From NCBI GenBank assembly GCA_039519185.1, contig CM076851.1, positions 36,687,799-36,751,798 on the forward strand: DNA of 64,000 bases. Direction: 5' to 3'. Position 1 is the stretch's first letter. Every line of letters starts with the position of its first letter. Shown here in pieces: positions 43,313-54,400 of this stretch. This stretch comes from Astragalus membranaceus. Lineage: Eukaryota; Streptophyta; Magnoliopsida; Fabales; Fabaceae. The notes under the pieces are model-generated. The model had not been told where the DNA came from. It worked only from the letters and a program-made list of their open reading frames with translations, and searched no databases. The position numbers were made by a program, and so were the translations under genes.

Positions 43313-45998
43313 CAGCAGTATTGAAGGTCAGAGGAGGCTAAATCCCATTATGAAAGAAGTTGTGAAGAAAGAGATTATCAAGTGGCTGGATGCTGGCATT
43401 GTATATCCTATCTCTGACAGTGCATGGGTAAGCCCTGTACAATGTGTCCCTAAGAAAGGAGGAGTCACAGTGGCCAATGAGAGGAATGAGCTTATTCCTA
43501 CAAGAACTGTAACTGGTTGGAGGATATGTATGGACTATAGGAAGCTCAACAAAGCCACAAGAAAAGATCATTTTCCCTTGCCATTCATTGATCAAATGCT
43601 GGATAGACTGGCTGGGAAGGAGTTTTATTGCTTTTTGGATGGCTACTCTGGCTACAATCAAATAGCCATAGTACCTGAAGACCAGCAAAAGACTACTTTC
43701 ACTTGCCCCTATGGTACTTTTGCTTTCAGAAGAATGCCATTTGGGCTATGCAATGCACCAGCAACTTTCCAAAGGTGTATGATGTCAATCTTCTCTGAGT
43801 TTATTGAGAAATCAATGGAAGTGTTTATGGATGATTTCTCTGTTTTTGGGGAAACATTTCAACTATGCCTTGATAACTTAGAGAAGATTCTGGACAGATG
43901 TGAAGAGACCAATTTGGTGCTTAATTGGGAAAAATGCCATTTCATGGTACAAGAGGGTATTGTATTGGGTCACAAGATCTCTAAGAAGGGTATTGAGGTT
44001 GATAGAGCTAAGGTGGAAGTAATTGAAAAGATGCACCCTCCAACCAATGTGAAAGGTGTCAGAAGTTTTCTTGGACATGCTGGGTTTTATAGAAGATTCA
44101 TTAAGGACTTCTCAAAAATTTCTAAGCCTCTGTGTCAATTGCTGCAGCATGACACTCCCTTTGTTTTTGATGAGAACTGTGCTGCAGCATTCCAGAAATT
44201 GCAGAATGCCCTTGTCACTGCACCTGTTATTGTTACTCCTGACTGGGATAAACCATTTGAGCTCATGTGTGATGCTAGTGATTATGCCATAGGTGCTGTC
44301 CTTGGCCAAAGGTATGGAAAAGTCTTTCATTCAATTTATTATGCTAGCAAAACACTTGTAGATGCTCAATTAAACTACACAACTACTGAGAAAGAATTGT
44401 TAGCTGTGGTTTTCGCATTTGATAAATTTAGATCATACTTAGTTGGCACCAAAGTGATTGTTTACACTGATCACTCAGCCATTAAGTACTTGATTACTAA
44501 GAAAGATGCAAAACCTAGGCTAATAAGATGGGTTCTCCTCCTCCAAGAATTTGATCTTGAAATTAAAGACAAAAAGGGGGTAGAGAACCAAGTTGCTGAT
44601 CACTTGTCTAGACTGGAAAATGAAAGTGCAGGTACATTTGGTGAAATTAAAGAGCACTTCCCTGATGAACACTTACTGGCTGTAAGTGCTGCAGCACCAG
44701 ATGTTGCAGCACCATGGTACGCTGACATAGTCAACTTCTTGGTGAGCAAAGTGGTACCATGTGACATGAATCACCAACAAAGGAAGAGGTTCTTTCACAT
44801 TGTCAAGCAATATTACTGGGACGAACCCTTCCTCTACAAAAAATGCCCTGATCAGTTGTTTAGAAGATGTATAGCAGAGGAAGAGCAGCAGGAAGTGCTG
44901 CAGCAATGCCATGCTGCAGCCTATGGAGGACACTTTGGGGGTATGAGAACGGCAGCAAAGGTGTTGCAATCTGGTTACTACTGGCCTACCATTTTCAAGG
45001 ATGCCCATGAGTTAGTAAAAAGATGTGATAATTGCCAAAGGAGTGGGAACATTTCCAATAAGCAAGAAATGCCTCTAACCAACATCCTAGAGATTGAACT
45101 CTTTGATGTTTGGGGTATGGACTTCATGGGACCTTTTCCCCCTTCATTTGGTAATGTTTACATCCTTGTGGCTGTGGACTATGTGTCAAAGTGGGTTGAA
45201 GCAGTGGCTCTACCTAACAATGATGCTAAGTCTGTTAGCAAGTTTTTGCAAAAGAATATTTTCACAAGGTTTGGTACTCCAAGGGCCATAATCAGTGATG
45301 AAGGTACTCATTTCTGCAACAGATTGATTGAAGCTCTTTTAGCTAAGTATGGGGTTAAGCACAGAATTGCTACAGCATATCATCCCCAGACCAGTGGCCA
45401 AGCTGAGTTATCTAATAGAGAGATCAAGAGAATACTTGAAAAGATGGTAGGACCTACAAGAAAGGAGTGGTCTAATCATTTAGAAGATGCCCTCTGGGCT
45501 TACAGAACTGCTTTTAAAACTCCTTTGGGTATGTCTCCTTACAGATTGGTGTATGGCAAAGCTTGCCACCTGCCTTTAGAGCTCCAATATAAATCTCATT
45601 GGGCCATAAAAAAGCTGAATTTTGATCATACTAAGGCAGGGGAAGCTAGGCTACTGCAACTGAATGAATTAGAAGAAATGAGACATTTTGCTTATGAGAA
45701 CTCTGAATTATACAAGGCCAAAACCAAGGCTTGGCATGACAAGAGGATTCAGAAAAGGGAGCTTCAGGAAGGTGACCAAGTTTTGCTATTCAACTCAAGA
45801 CTCAAGTTGTTCCCTGGGAAACTCAAGTCAAGGTGGTCAGGACCTTTTAAAGTTGAGAAAGTGTATCCCCATGGTGCTGTAGATTTGTATTGTGAAGAGA
45901 GGAAGCAGCACTTCAAAGTAAATGGTCAAAGGGTGAAGAAATATTATGGAGAACCAGTGGTGAGAAGCAAAATCACCACTGAGCTACAGAAACTTTAA
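43313..45998 (+). pseudogene. Athila-like pol, 5'-truncated (RT-RNase H-integrase)
   Basis: Begins within the linker before RT (SIEGQRRLNPIMKEVVKKE) and reads open to the TAA at 45996-45998. It has a complete RT with FMDD, RNase H and integrase as in the minus copy. Differences include one Val fewer in the KKGGVTV segment and Arg for Ile in KHRIATAYHPQT. It lacks gag and protease and has no own start, so it counts as a fragment although uninterrupted. Confidence 0.9.
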
Positions 45999-46018
45999 TC
46001 TGAAAAGGAAGTCAGGCT

Positions 46019-46106
46019 GAGGACTCTTAAACCAAGCGCTACTGGGAGGCAGCCCAGAGTTTAGTCTAATAAACCAGTGTGTTGTTGTCTTGTGTTTATT
46101 TTGCAG
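46019..46106 (+). promoter_or_regulatory. Splice-acceptor-like conserved block
   Basis: Begins 20 bp after the pol stop: ggactcttaaaccaagcgct, then gggaggcagcccag, then a T-rich tract ending tttattttgcag. The same module occurs twice in the non-autonomous element. It is a likely 3' splice site for ORF3 expression. Confidence 0.6.
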
Positions 46107-46506
46107 GTGAATGATCTGAAAATTTGAAGTTTGAGGGTGCGTCAGCAACAGGTGCTGCAGCAATGCTTGAAGCAGTGTTGCTACAGCAGTGAGTAGCAGC
46201 TATGCGGTAATAAAATAATTGCAGTATGGTACAAGATCTGATGGGTCAGCAGTGAGTGGTCAAGTCAAGTCAGAGAACCGTCCCATCATTCAATCCTAAC
46301 CCTCCACATACCCCACGACCCAACGGCTATGTGCGAAAGTAAAACGTGCAGATCCTCTTCCCAATAAAACCGTCCCTTCCCATTACTTAAAACCACCCAC
46401 TCCCATTCGATCTCCTCACCGAAACTACCTCTTTTCTCTCAAAGAACTCATCGTAACCGTCCCTGAACCTCTCCACCAATTCCTCCCTAATCTCACAAAA
46501 TCCACC

Positions 46507-48526
46507 ATGACTAGAACAAAGGCTAGTGCTTCCAAATCCTCTGGCAAGCACCAATCCAACCCTGGCCGTGGTGAATCGACCCAATTGCGCAGAAGAAGCT
46601 TAAAGAATCAAGAAGTGAGCGAAGCTGAGAAGTTTCAAAATATGAATTTCTGGGCAGAACGGGGTCTCGAATTGAAAGGAGCCTCTAATGCGTTCACATC
46701 CATTGTGAGCGCACTAGGCTGGGAGAGATTGGTGCAGCACCCCAAGTTCTTCTACGCTTCTGTAGTGCGAGAATTTTATGAAGGTATTCCACCCCCAAAG
46801 GATGGAAAGCAGCGATTTGTGTCTAAGGTACGCGGGGTAGCTGTGGATTTTGACTCCTTAGCAATCAATGCAAGCTATGGGTTAGATTTCCATAGTCCTG
46901 CCTTCGGAAATGCTGTTGCCAATTGGAGAAAGAAAGAGATGGAAGGAGTCAAGCGAAGTATTTCTCTACCAGGAACACCGTGGGAACCATGCAGTGCGAA
47001 TGAATTTAAAATCAAGAGGCAATATTTGACTCATGATGCAAAGGTCTGGTTCAACTTCATCAAACAGTCCCTTTTGCCTACCTCTCATGCTACAAATTTA
47101 GAGAAAGAAAGGATGATGCTGCTGAATGCTATTCTGACCAAAAAGAATGCTGACATTGGAAGGTTGATCTGTAGGGAAATCATGGTTTGCAAGGGTAAAA
47201 CTGCGGGTTATTTGTTCTTCCCCTGCCTGATAACCTCATTGTGTATAAATGCTGGTGTTGAAATTCTGGGAGAGCAGAAAAGTTTCCCCATGGCTGCATT
47301 TCCTACCGTGCTGAGAGAAAAAAAGCATTGCGGCAGCATCTGGTGAGCCCACCATGCTGCCACAATTCATGCTGCAGCAGCGGGCTGTATGGGAATTTAT
47401 GAGGAAACAGCAGGATTGGTTAAGTACTGTGCTAGCTGCGAATGCGAAAGAACTTTCTGCTGAGGAAGCACCAGCATTTCCAGAATGGGTGCTTGAAGAT
47501 GACTGTATGGAACCTGAAGCTGTAGAAAAGGAGGTGAATGTGGAAGCCGAGCCAGAAGTTGTAGTTGAAAAGAAGAGGAAGAGGCAAGACATTAAGAAAG
47601 GAAAGAAGAAGCAGACTGAACTAGTAGATGAAGAGGACATGCTGGAATCAGATGATGAGTCACTAAGTGAAGAGGAGAAAGATCAATACAAGGAAATCAT
47701 GGAAGAATTGAATAAAGAAAGTGATGAGGAGGATCCTGATACGTCTGAAGAGGAAGAAGAGCATGATGAAATGGAAGGTGAAGAAGAAGAAAAGGGTCAG
47801 GAGAGTGCAGAAGTTTATGGAAGTGATGCGTCCTCTAAGACAGAAGAAAACCCAAATGCTTCTCCTGATGATCCCTTACCTGCACCCACCACTGAACAAA
47901 GCCAACCACAACCAAAATCACCTACTCCTGAGCACCAACCTCAGCCCAGAACACCCACCCCTCCACTCCAAACACCTGCCACCCAGACCACTCCTGCTGT
48001 GCCATCTACCACTACTGCTACTGATGCTGCAGCAACAGCTGATGTTGCAGCCTGTTCTAAAATGCTGACATCACCCAAACAGAAAAGGACAAAGAGAATT
48101 ACCAAGAAAAGAAAGACTGAGCGAGTACCAGAGGAAGCTAGAATCAATGAGGAAACAAGACCTGTGATGCCTGAGAATGAAGATAATTCAGTGCTTGCTG
48201 CAATCATGCAAGGAATTGCAAATGCTGCCGCAAATGAAGCCATAGCTAAGGCATCTGCTGATAAGGAGAAGGCTGAAGCTGCAAAGAAAGCCAAAGAGGC
48301 TAGGGAATTCGTGCTTGCCCAAAAGAAGGCAAGTGTTTCTGATGCTGGTCCTGTTGTTGCAGATACAGGATCAGTGCTGCAGCATCCAACTGCTGCAGCA
48401 ACAGAAGCCAAGAATGTCCCAAAGCCAGCTGAGGCTAAATCTTCCAAGCCTACTTCCAAGAAGCAAGGAAAAAGTACTCCAGTTCGTGCCAGTCCCAGAA
48501 CTAAATCAGGAACTCCTGCACCCTAA
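46507..48526 (+). pseudogene. ORF3 of the Athila-like element, one frameshift
   Basis: Starts at MTRTKASASKSSGKHQSN. The N-terminal ~270 residues carry the conserved globular region. An A7 run at 47317-47323 (A6 in the minus copy) shifts the frame, giving a stop at 47344-47346. The second half is open from 47354: LPQFMLQQRAVWEFM, a Lys-rich patch (KKRKRQDIKKGKKK), a long acidic tract, a Pro/Thr-rich linker, then a Lys/Ala-rich helical tail with KRTKRITKKRK, ending at 48524-48526. This third ORF lies between pol and the 3' LTR, as in Athila. The basic patches suggest nuclear localisation or nucleic-acid binding; function is unknown. Confidence 0.75.
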
Positions 48527-49771
48527 TCTCATATGTTCTACTTTTAGTATTGTTTTAGTATGTTTTTAATTTCTGTGCTGCTTTAGTATGTCCTGTTCAA
48601 ATAAACTTGCTTCTATTTTTCTTGTGGCTCGTTTTGATTGTATTCTGTTCCTAGTATGTGATGTTTGCTGTCCTGTAGCTTTCTCCCTGTAGTTTAAGTG
48701 CAGTGAGGTCACTGCCCAGCTCTAAGTGGGGGGGGGGGAGCTATACATAGGTCTTGTACTCTGTTATTTGCAGTCAAATTAGTGAATTTAAAAAGAAAAA
48801 TAGAAGTAGAGTTGAGCAAAAACTTAGTGATGATATGGTGAGAAATGAGTAATTACACCCCTGTTTGATGAGTGAACTATTCTGTTACTGCTCCTACACT
48901 TAAACTTGAACTCAGGTAGGAACTTAGTGAATTAAAGATGATCTGAAACTAGGCTAGTGTTGGTAGACCTAGGGAACTGCTAAATTTCTACTAAAAACTT
49001 AGGGCAGCATAAGAAACTAAGTTTGGGGGTTCTCTGAGATATATTAAGGCAAAGCATGAAAGAATGCAGTGCTGCAACAACTGTTGCTGCAGCAATGCTG
49101 GGTTATGTGCACATAGTTTAGGATGTCTAAATTAAGTCTGAATGAAGGTGCGAAGCACCAGTGTCTGTTAATAATTGTGTAATGTGCTGCAATTGCCTAT
49201 ACTGTAAAAAAAAAAAAAAAAAAAGCGCAAAAATGCTATTTAGAAGAGAAATGAAACTAAAGGCATTGCAGTACAAAATCAAGTCAAAAGTCTAAACAAA
49301 GTACAATTCTGAGTCTGTAATGCTGCAGCAACTGATGCTGCAGCAATGTTAATGTTAGGATTTAATAAGTGCACTGCCTTAAAAGTTCTGGATTGCTGCA
49401 TCAAAGCCCTTAATCAAGCTCAACCCCCCTTTCTGAGCATGAATTGTTAGTCTGTCCTTCTTTTTGAAAAAATTTTTAGCTTTCCCAAAAGAAAACCTCT
49501 CTATGTCTTAGCTAAGTGAAATCTTGAACCTTGCTATGGTCTGAACTAAGTAAAGTGTCACACACACACTTTTGAGCAGGAATATGCTAGGGAACTCATT
49601 TTTTCAGAAGGGTTGCAATTGAGTGATAGTCTGAAAGTTGATGCTCAGCTTGATTCTTCTTTATGCTTCATATTTGAATTGATTCATTGGCTGTGATTGT
49701 TTATTAACAGTGTGCTTGCCTGTGTCAAGTGTCATTGCTTGAGGACAAGCAACGGTTCAAGTTTGGGGGTG
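48527..49771 (+). other. 3' non-coding region of the Athila plus copy
   Basis: Mirror of 32872-34114. It contains a G run (48728-48738), an A run (49206-49223), decamer pairs, and the polypurine tract aagtttgggggtg just before 49772. Confidence 0.8.
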
Positions 49772-51148
49772 TGATAACCATCTTTTATGATGGTTATTAC
49801 TTGCCTTTTTAGCTTGAATTTAAGTGATTTAATAAACTTGTTGTGTCAGTGATGATGTAATTATGTGTTTAGGTTATAAATAATGGTGCAGGAATGGTTT
49901 GGTTTAAGTTGGGCATTTTGATGCCCTTAGTGCATTTAATTGTATTTAGTGTCAGTGCTGCAGCAATAGGTGCGAGCGCAACAGGGGATTTGCGAAAGAT
50001 GAGAGAGAAAGCTCAAGGAGAATGCGGAAAACACGGAAGTTAAGGCAAGGACAGGTGTCAGCGCTGTATGGCACGGAAAGATATTTCCTATTGAGGAATT
50101 CCCATGATTGCCCTCAATCCTAGGACGCATTTCCTTAAAGAGCCCTCATTCTAGGGTTGCGTGCAAGGTGGTACTATATAAGGACATTCCTCCTTCTTCA
50201 TTGGGCACGCTGCCGTCACGAGGAAGTATAGAGATAGCTCCTCACAGCGTGCTTAGCTCACCATTGTTACCTACAAGCTTCATTGCTGAGACTATTGCGA
50301 CAGCATCACTTGGAATTACATTTCTCTTGGAGGATCGTACTAGAAGAGCTGGATCAGATCTCCATTGTGACTACTGGAGTTCCTTCACTATCTCCTCTCA
50401 ATAGTATCATTTCTTCCTTTGGAATTTGTAATATGACTTCTACTCCTTTGTTTAAGTTGTTTTCCATGTTTTGTAAGCTCAATATGAGCTAACTTCTCAT
50501 AGTTGAGATGCTGGATCTGAAGTAACTAGAATTTTTATGCTATTTATGAAGTATATTTAATGTTGTGCATTTTACCTTGTGCGTGATAATATTTCCATTT
50601 TAAAATAGGATTGGCCGTCTATTTTAAATAACATTTATAAATTCAGAGATGGTTTGTAAATTAATCTCACAAGGTAATATGGGTAGTGGGCATTAATGAG
50701 AGATCTTGATGTTCCTTGCTTAACCCTAGAGATAGGAAGGTAAAACCCATAAGGTGATTACTGCCGGTGTCCAAGCAGCCTAGGAAGTACTTCTTTAGGG
50801 TTTAGAGATAAACTCTTGCAAGGAAACCCTAGTGTAAAGTATTCGAGAGAATAATGTCTTATTGCTGCAGCACCTAATGCTGCAGCATTGAATATACCCT
50901 TAATAGCATACTAATGAAGTACTAAAGTGAATGCATCTCAGCTTGTTCTCATCACTGAATCATAATCACCATTTCCATTTACCTTTACTGTTCATGTTAC
51001 TCAAAATTTGTGTGTCATTTACTTTATTCACTAATTTGTTAGCAAAATTAAACTCTTGTATTTAGCTAATTTCCTCGTGGGAACGATCTCATTTATCCTT
51101 TATTACTTGCAAAGACAGTGTATACTTGCACTACGTTTTCACACAACA
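49772..51148 (+). repeat. LTR L3 (plus orientation)
   Basis: TGATAACCATC...TTCACACAACA, 1,377 bp, near-identical to L1 in reverse complement. It is flanked by the polypurine tract on the left and a primer site on the right, so it joins the 3' end of one copy to the 5' leader of another. Confidence 0.92.
50175..50182 (+). promoter_or_regulatory. TATA box of LTR L3
   Basis: TATATAAG in gtactatataaggac, about 400 bp into the LTR. This is the only complete plus-strand Athila promoter in the composite and it points right. Confidence 0.55.
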
Positions 51149-51154
51149 AGTTTT

Positions 51155-51171
51155 TGGCGCCGTTGCCGGGG
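51155..51171 (+). promoter_or_regulatory. Primer-binding site after LTR L3
   Basis: TGGCGCCGTTGCCGGGG. Internal sequence should follow, but after ggaa it switches to LTR sequence. Confidence 0.85.
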
Positions 51172-51268
51172 AAGTATAGAGATAGCTCCTCACAGCGTGC
51201 TTAGCTCACCATTGTTACCTACAAGCTTCATTGCTGAGACTATTGCGACAGCATCACTTGGAATTACA
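51170..51268 (+). repeat. Extra LTR fragment at the right end of the composite
   Basis: Repeats L3 positions about 50222-50320 (gaagtatagagatagctcct through cacttggaattaca). It then breaks off next to the truncated copia LTR. Confidence 0.85.
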
Positions 51269-51273
51269 TAGCA

Positions 51274-51445
51274 TACTGACTGTGCAGTCATAATCGTAAC
51301 TGGGCTGTTTTATCCTGGGGGCGTCGTGGTTGATAGTCTGCTTGCACCATCGAGCAGTGCCACGAAACGTCTTAAAGAGAGCGACCTAGTCCGCGACTCA
51401 TCCCAGTAATTTCTTCGGTATAATTTTGAAAACACTGAAACAACA
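51274..51445 (+). repeat. Truncated 5' LTR of the copia element
   Basis: From tactgactgtgcagtc to gaaacaaca. The first ~650 bp of the LTR, including its TATA box, is missing, so this copy has no 5' promoter of its own. Confidence 0.88.
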
Positions 51446-51469
51446 ATTTTAAGACGTTTCTTTTCAACC

Positions 51470-54400
51470 ATGACTACCGAAGAGATTACTGGTCCCACTG
51501 TTTCCAACTTCAACAAACCATTTCGGTTTGAGGGATCCCACTTCAAGCGTTGGCAACAAAAGATGCAGTTTTTCTTAACTATGAAAAAAGTTGCTAATGT
51601 CTTGACCGATGAGATTCCAGTAGTCGACGAAACAGCCGAACAGGCAGATCAGACTAAAACAGCCAAAGAGATATTGCTTTGGAACGACAATGACTACCTC
51701 TGTAAGAACTTCATTCTTAATGGACTGAGTGATGATCTTTATGATTATTACAGCTCTTGCAAGTCCGCTAAAGAGGTATGGAATGCTCTGAAAAAGAAGT
51801 ATGACACTGAGGAAGCAGGCACTAAAAAATATGCTGTGAGCCGCTACCTCAACTTCAAGATGACAGATGATAAATCTGTAGAGACTCAGTCACATGAGAT
51901 ACAGAAAATAGCTCATGAAATTGTCTCTGAAGGCATGGCCTTAGATGAACAATTTCAAGTAGCTGTTATTATTGACAAACTTCCTCCTGCCTGGAAGGAT
52001 TTCAAAAATTCTCTCAGGCACAAGACCAAAGAGTTCTCTTTGGAAAGTTTGATTACCCGACTCCGGATTAAGGAGGAATCTCGGAAACAAGATCAGAATG
52101 ATGAAATCTTGTTTGTTTCGAACAAGAAACCAGGAGCGGTTCTGAAGCCAACTGGCAAACATTTCAAGAATCAGAACCGTAATCAGATTCAAAAGAACCG
52201 CAACCACAAGAATGGGAACACTCCAAAGTCCCCAAATGCCAAACCTCAACCACCACCACAACCAAAGAATGAAGCTGCTCTTCCATTCCTTTGTTACAAG
52301 TGTGGAAGACCAGGTCATATGGCACGCAAGTGTAGGAACAGGCCCAATCCTTCCCTGCAGGCTAACCTGACTGAAGAGCAGCACTTTACTGCTGTGATTA
52401 CTGAAATCAACACGGTTGGTGGATCTGATGACTGGTGGAATGATATTGGCTCCTCTCGCCATGTATGCAACAACCGTGCTATGTTTAAAACATACAAGGC
52501 GGTTGATGATAAGAAAGTGCTGTTGGGCGACGCTCACACCACTACTGTTGCAGGTATTGGAGATGTCGAACTGAATGTTGAAGGTAATAAAGTTTTTCCT
52601 TCTGCGTATATGTTGTGTGATTTTAATATTTGGCACTCTCGTTTCTGTCATGTCAATAAGCGCATTATTTTGAATATGAGCAATTTAGGGATAATTCCCA
52701 AACTATTGTTAACCGATTTTCATAAATGCGAACTTTGTACTCAAGCCAAAATTACAAAGTCGTCTCACAAATCCGTCATTAGAGAATCAGAGCCATTAGA
52801 CTTAATACACTCTGATATTTGCGAACTAGACGGAACTTTGACCAGAAATGGTAAACGCTATTTTATCACATTTATTGACGATTGCTCAGACTACACTTTC
52901 GTGTACCTTATGAAAAATAAAAGTGAAGCGCTTGACATGTTCAAAATTTTTGTAAAGGAAATTGAAAATCAATTTGAAAAAAAGATAAAGCGTTTTCGAA
53001 GCGATAGAGGAACTGAGTATGATTCCCAGTTGTTTAATGACTTTTATAAGTTGAATGGAATCATACATGAAACGACTGCACCATATTCACCCGAAATGAA
53101 TGGTAAAGCAGAAAGGAAAAATAGAACCCTTACCGAATTAACAGTTGCGATTATGCTTAATTCGGGCGCTGCATCACACTGGTGGGGTGAAATTTTAATA
53201 ACAGTATGCTATGTACTGAACAGAGTTCCTAAATCTAGGAATAAAATTTCTCCTTATGAATTGATAAAGAAAAGACAACCAAATGTGTCTTATTTTCGAA
53301 CTTGGGGCTGTCTGGCCTATGTAAGGATCCCAGACCCAAAAAGAGTCAAACTTGCCAGTAGAGCCTATGAATGTGTATTCATTGGTTATGCAGTAAACAG
53401 CAAAGCATACAGATTCTATGACCTGAATGCAAAAGTAACCATCGAGTCAAACGATGTTGACTTCTATGAAAGTAAATTTCCCTTTAAATCAAGAAATAGT
53501 GGGGGCTCTGGAACTAGTAAGGTTCCTGTGCCTAGGAGCGTTGAAAACAACGTAGAAAGGGAAATAGAACCTAGAAGAAGTAAGAGAGCACGTGTTGCTA
53601 AAGACTATGGACCCGACTACACGGTCTATACACTAGAGGAGGATCCTACTAGCATTCACGAAGCTCTGTCTTCATTGGATGCTGACTTGTGGCAAGAAGC
53701 CATAAATGATGAGATGGATTCTCTAGAGTCTAACAAGACATGACACTTAGTGGACTTGCCTCCTGGTTGCAAAACCATTGGTTGTAGATGGATTCTGAAA
53801 AGGAAGCTAAAACCTGATGGCACTGTTGATAAGTACAAGGCTCGCCTTGTAGCCAAAGGTTTTAGACAAAGAGAGAACATAGATTTCTTCGATACATATT
53901 CGCCTGTTACCAGAATTACATCCATAAGGGTACTAATTGCTCTGGCTTCTATTTATAACTTAGAAGTACACCAAATGGATGTAAAGACCGCCTTTTTGAA
54001 TGGCGAATTAGAAGAAGAAATATATATGGAGCAACCTGAAGGTTTTGTAGTCCATGGGCAAGAACACAAGGTCTGTAGGTTGGACAAGTCTCTATATGGT
54101 CTCAAACAAGCTCCCAAACAATGGCATGAGAAGTTCGATAATTTGATTATCTCGAATGAGTTCAAAGTGAATGAAAGTGACAAATGCATTTATTACAAAA
54201 CTGAGAATGACATATGCACTATCATATGTCTCTATGTAGACGATCTGCTCATATTTGGATCAAACATTCATGCCATAAATAAAGTGAAATCATTGTTGTG
54301 CAACAACTTTGATATGAAAGACCTCGGAGAAGCTAATGTAATCCTCGGGATCAAGATCACTAGGTCCGAGAAAGGAATTTCCTTGGATCAATCTCATTAT

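Larger units (their letters stand above)
31495..51268. mobile_element. Inverted composite of a young Athila-like Ty3/gypsy element
   Basis: The left half (31495-43312) is in minus orientation: 3' LTR, ORF3 C-terminus, gag-pol, primer site, partial LTR, ORF3 N-terminus, gag fragment. The right half (43313-51268) is in plus orientation: pol from RT onward, complete ORF3 region, LTR, primer site, LTR fragment. The halves are near-identical reverse complements over several kb (pol, 3' region, LTR), with only occasional differences, such as one codon indel in RT and single substitutions in integrase. Junctions show short homology. The high identity indicates a recent event or an assembly artefact. 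Confidence 0.85.

Noticed and set aside
46507..48526. ORF3 as a true viral-type envelope gene
   Set aside because: No signal peptide, fusion peptide or transmembrane segment is visible; the product looks soluble, acidic and basic in blocks, so only the positional label env-like is justified.
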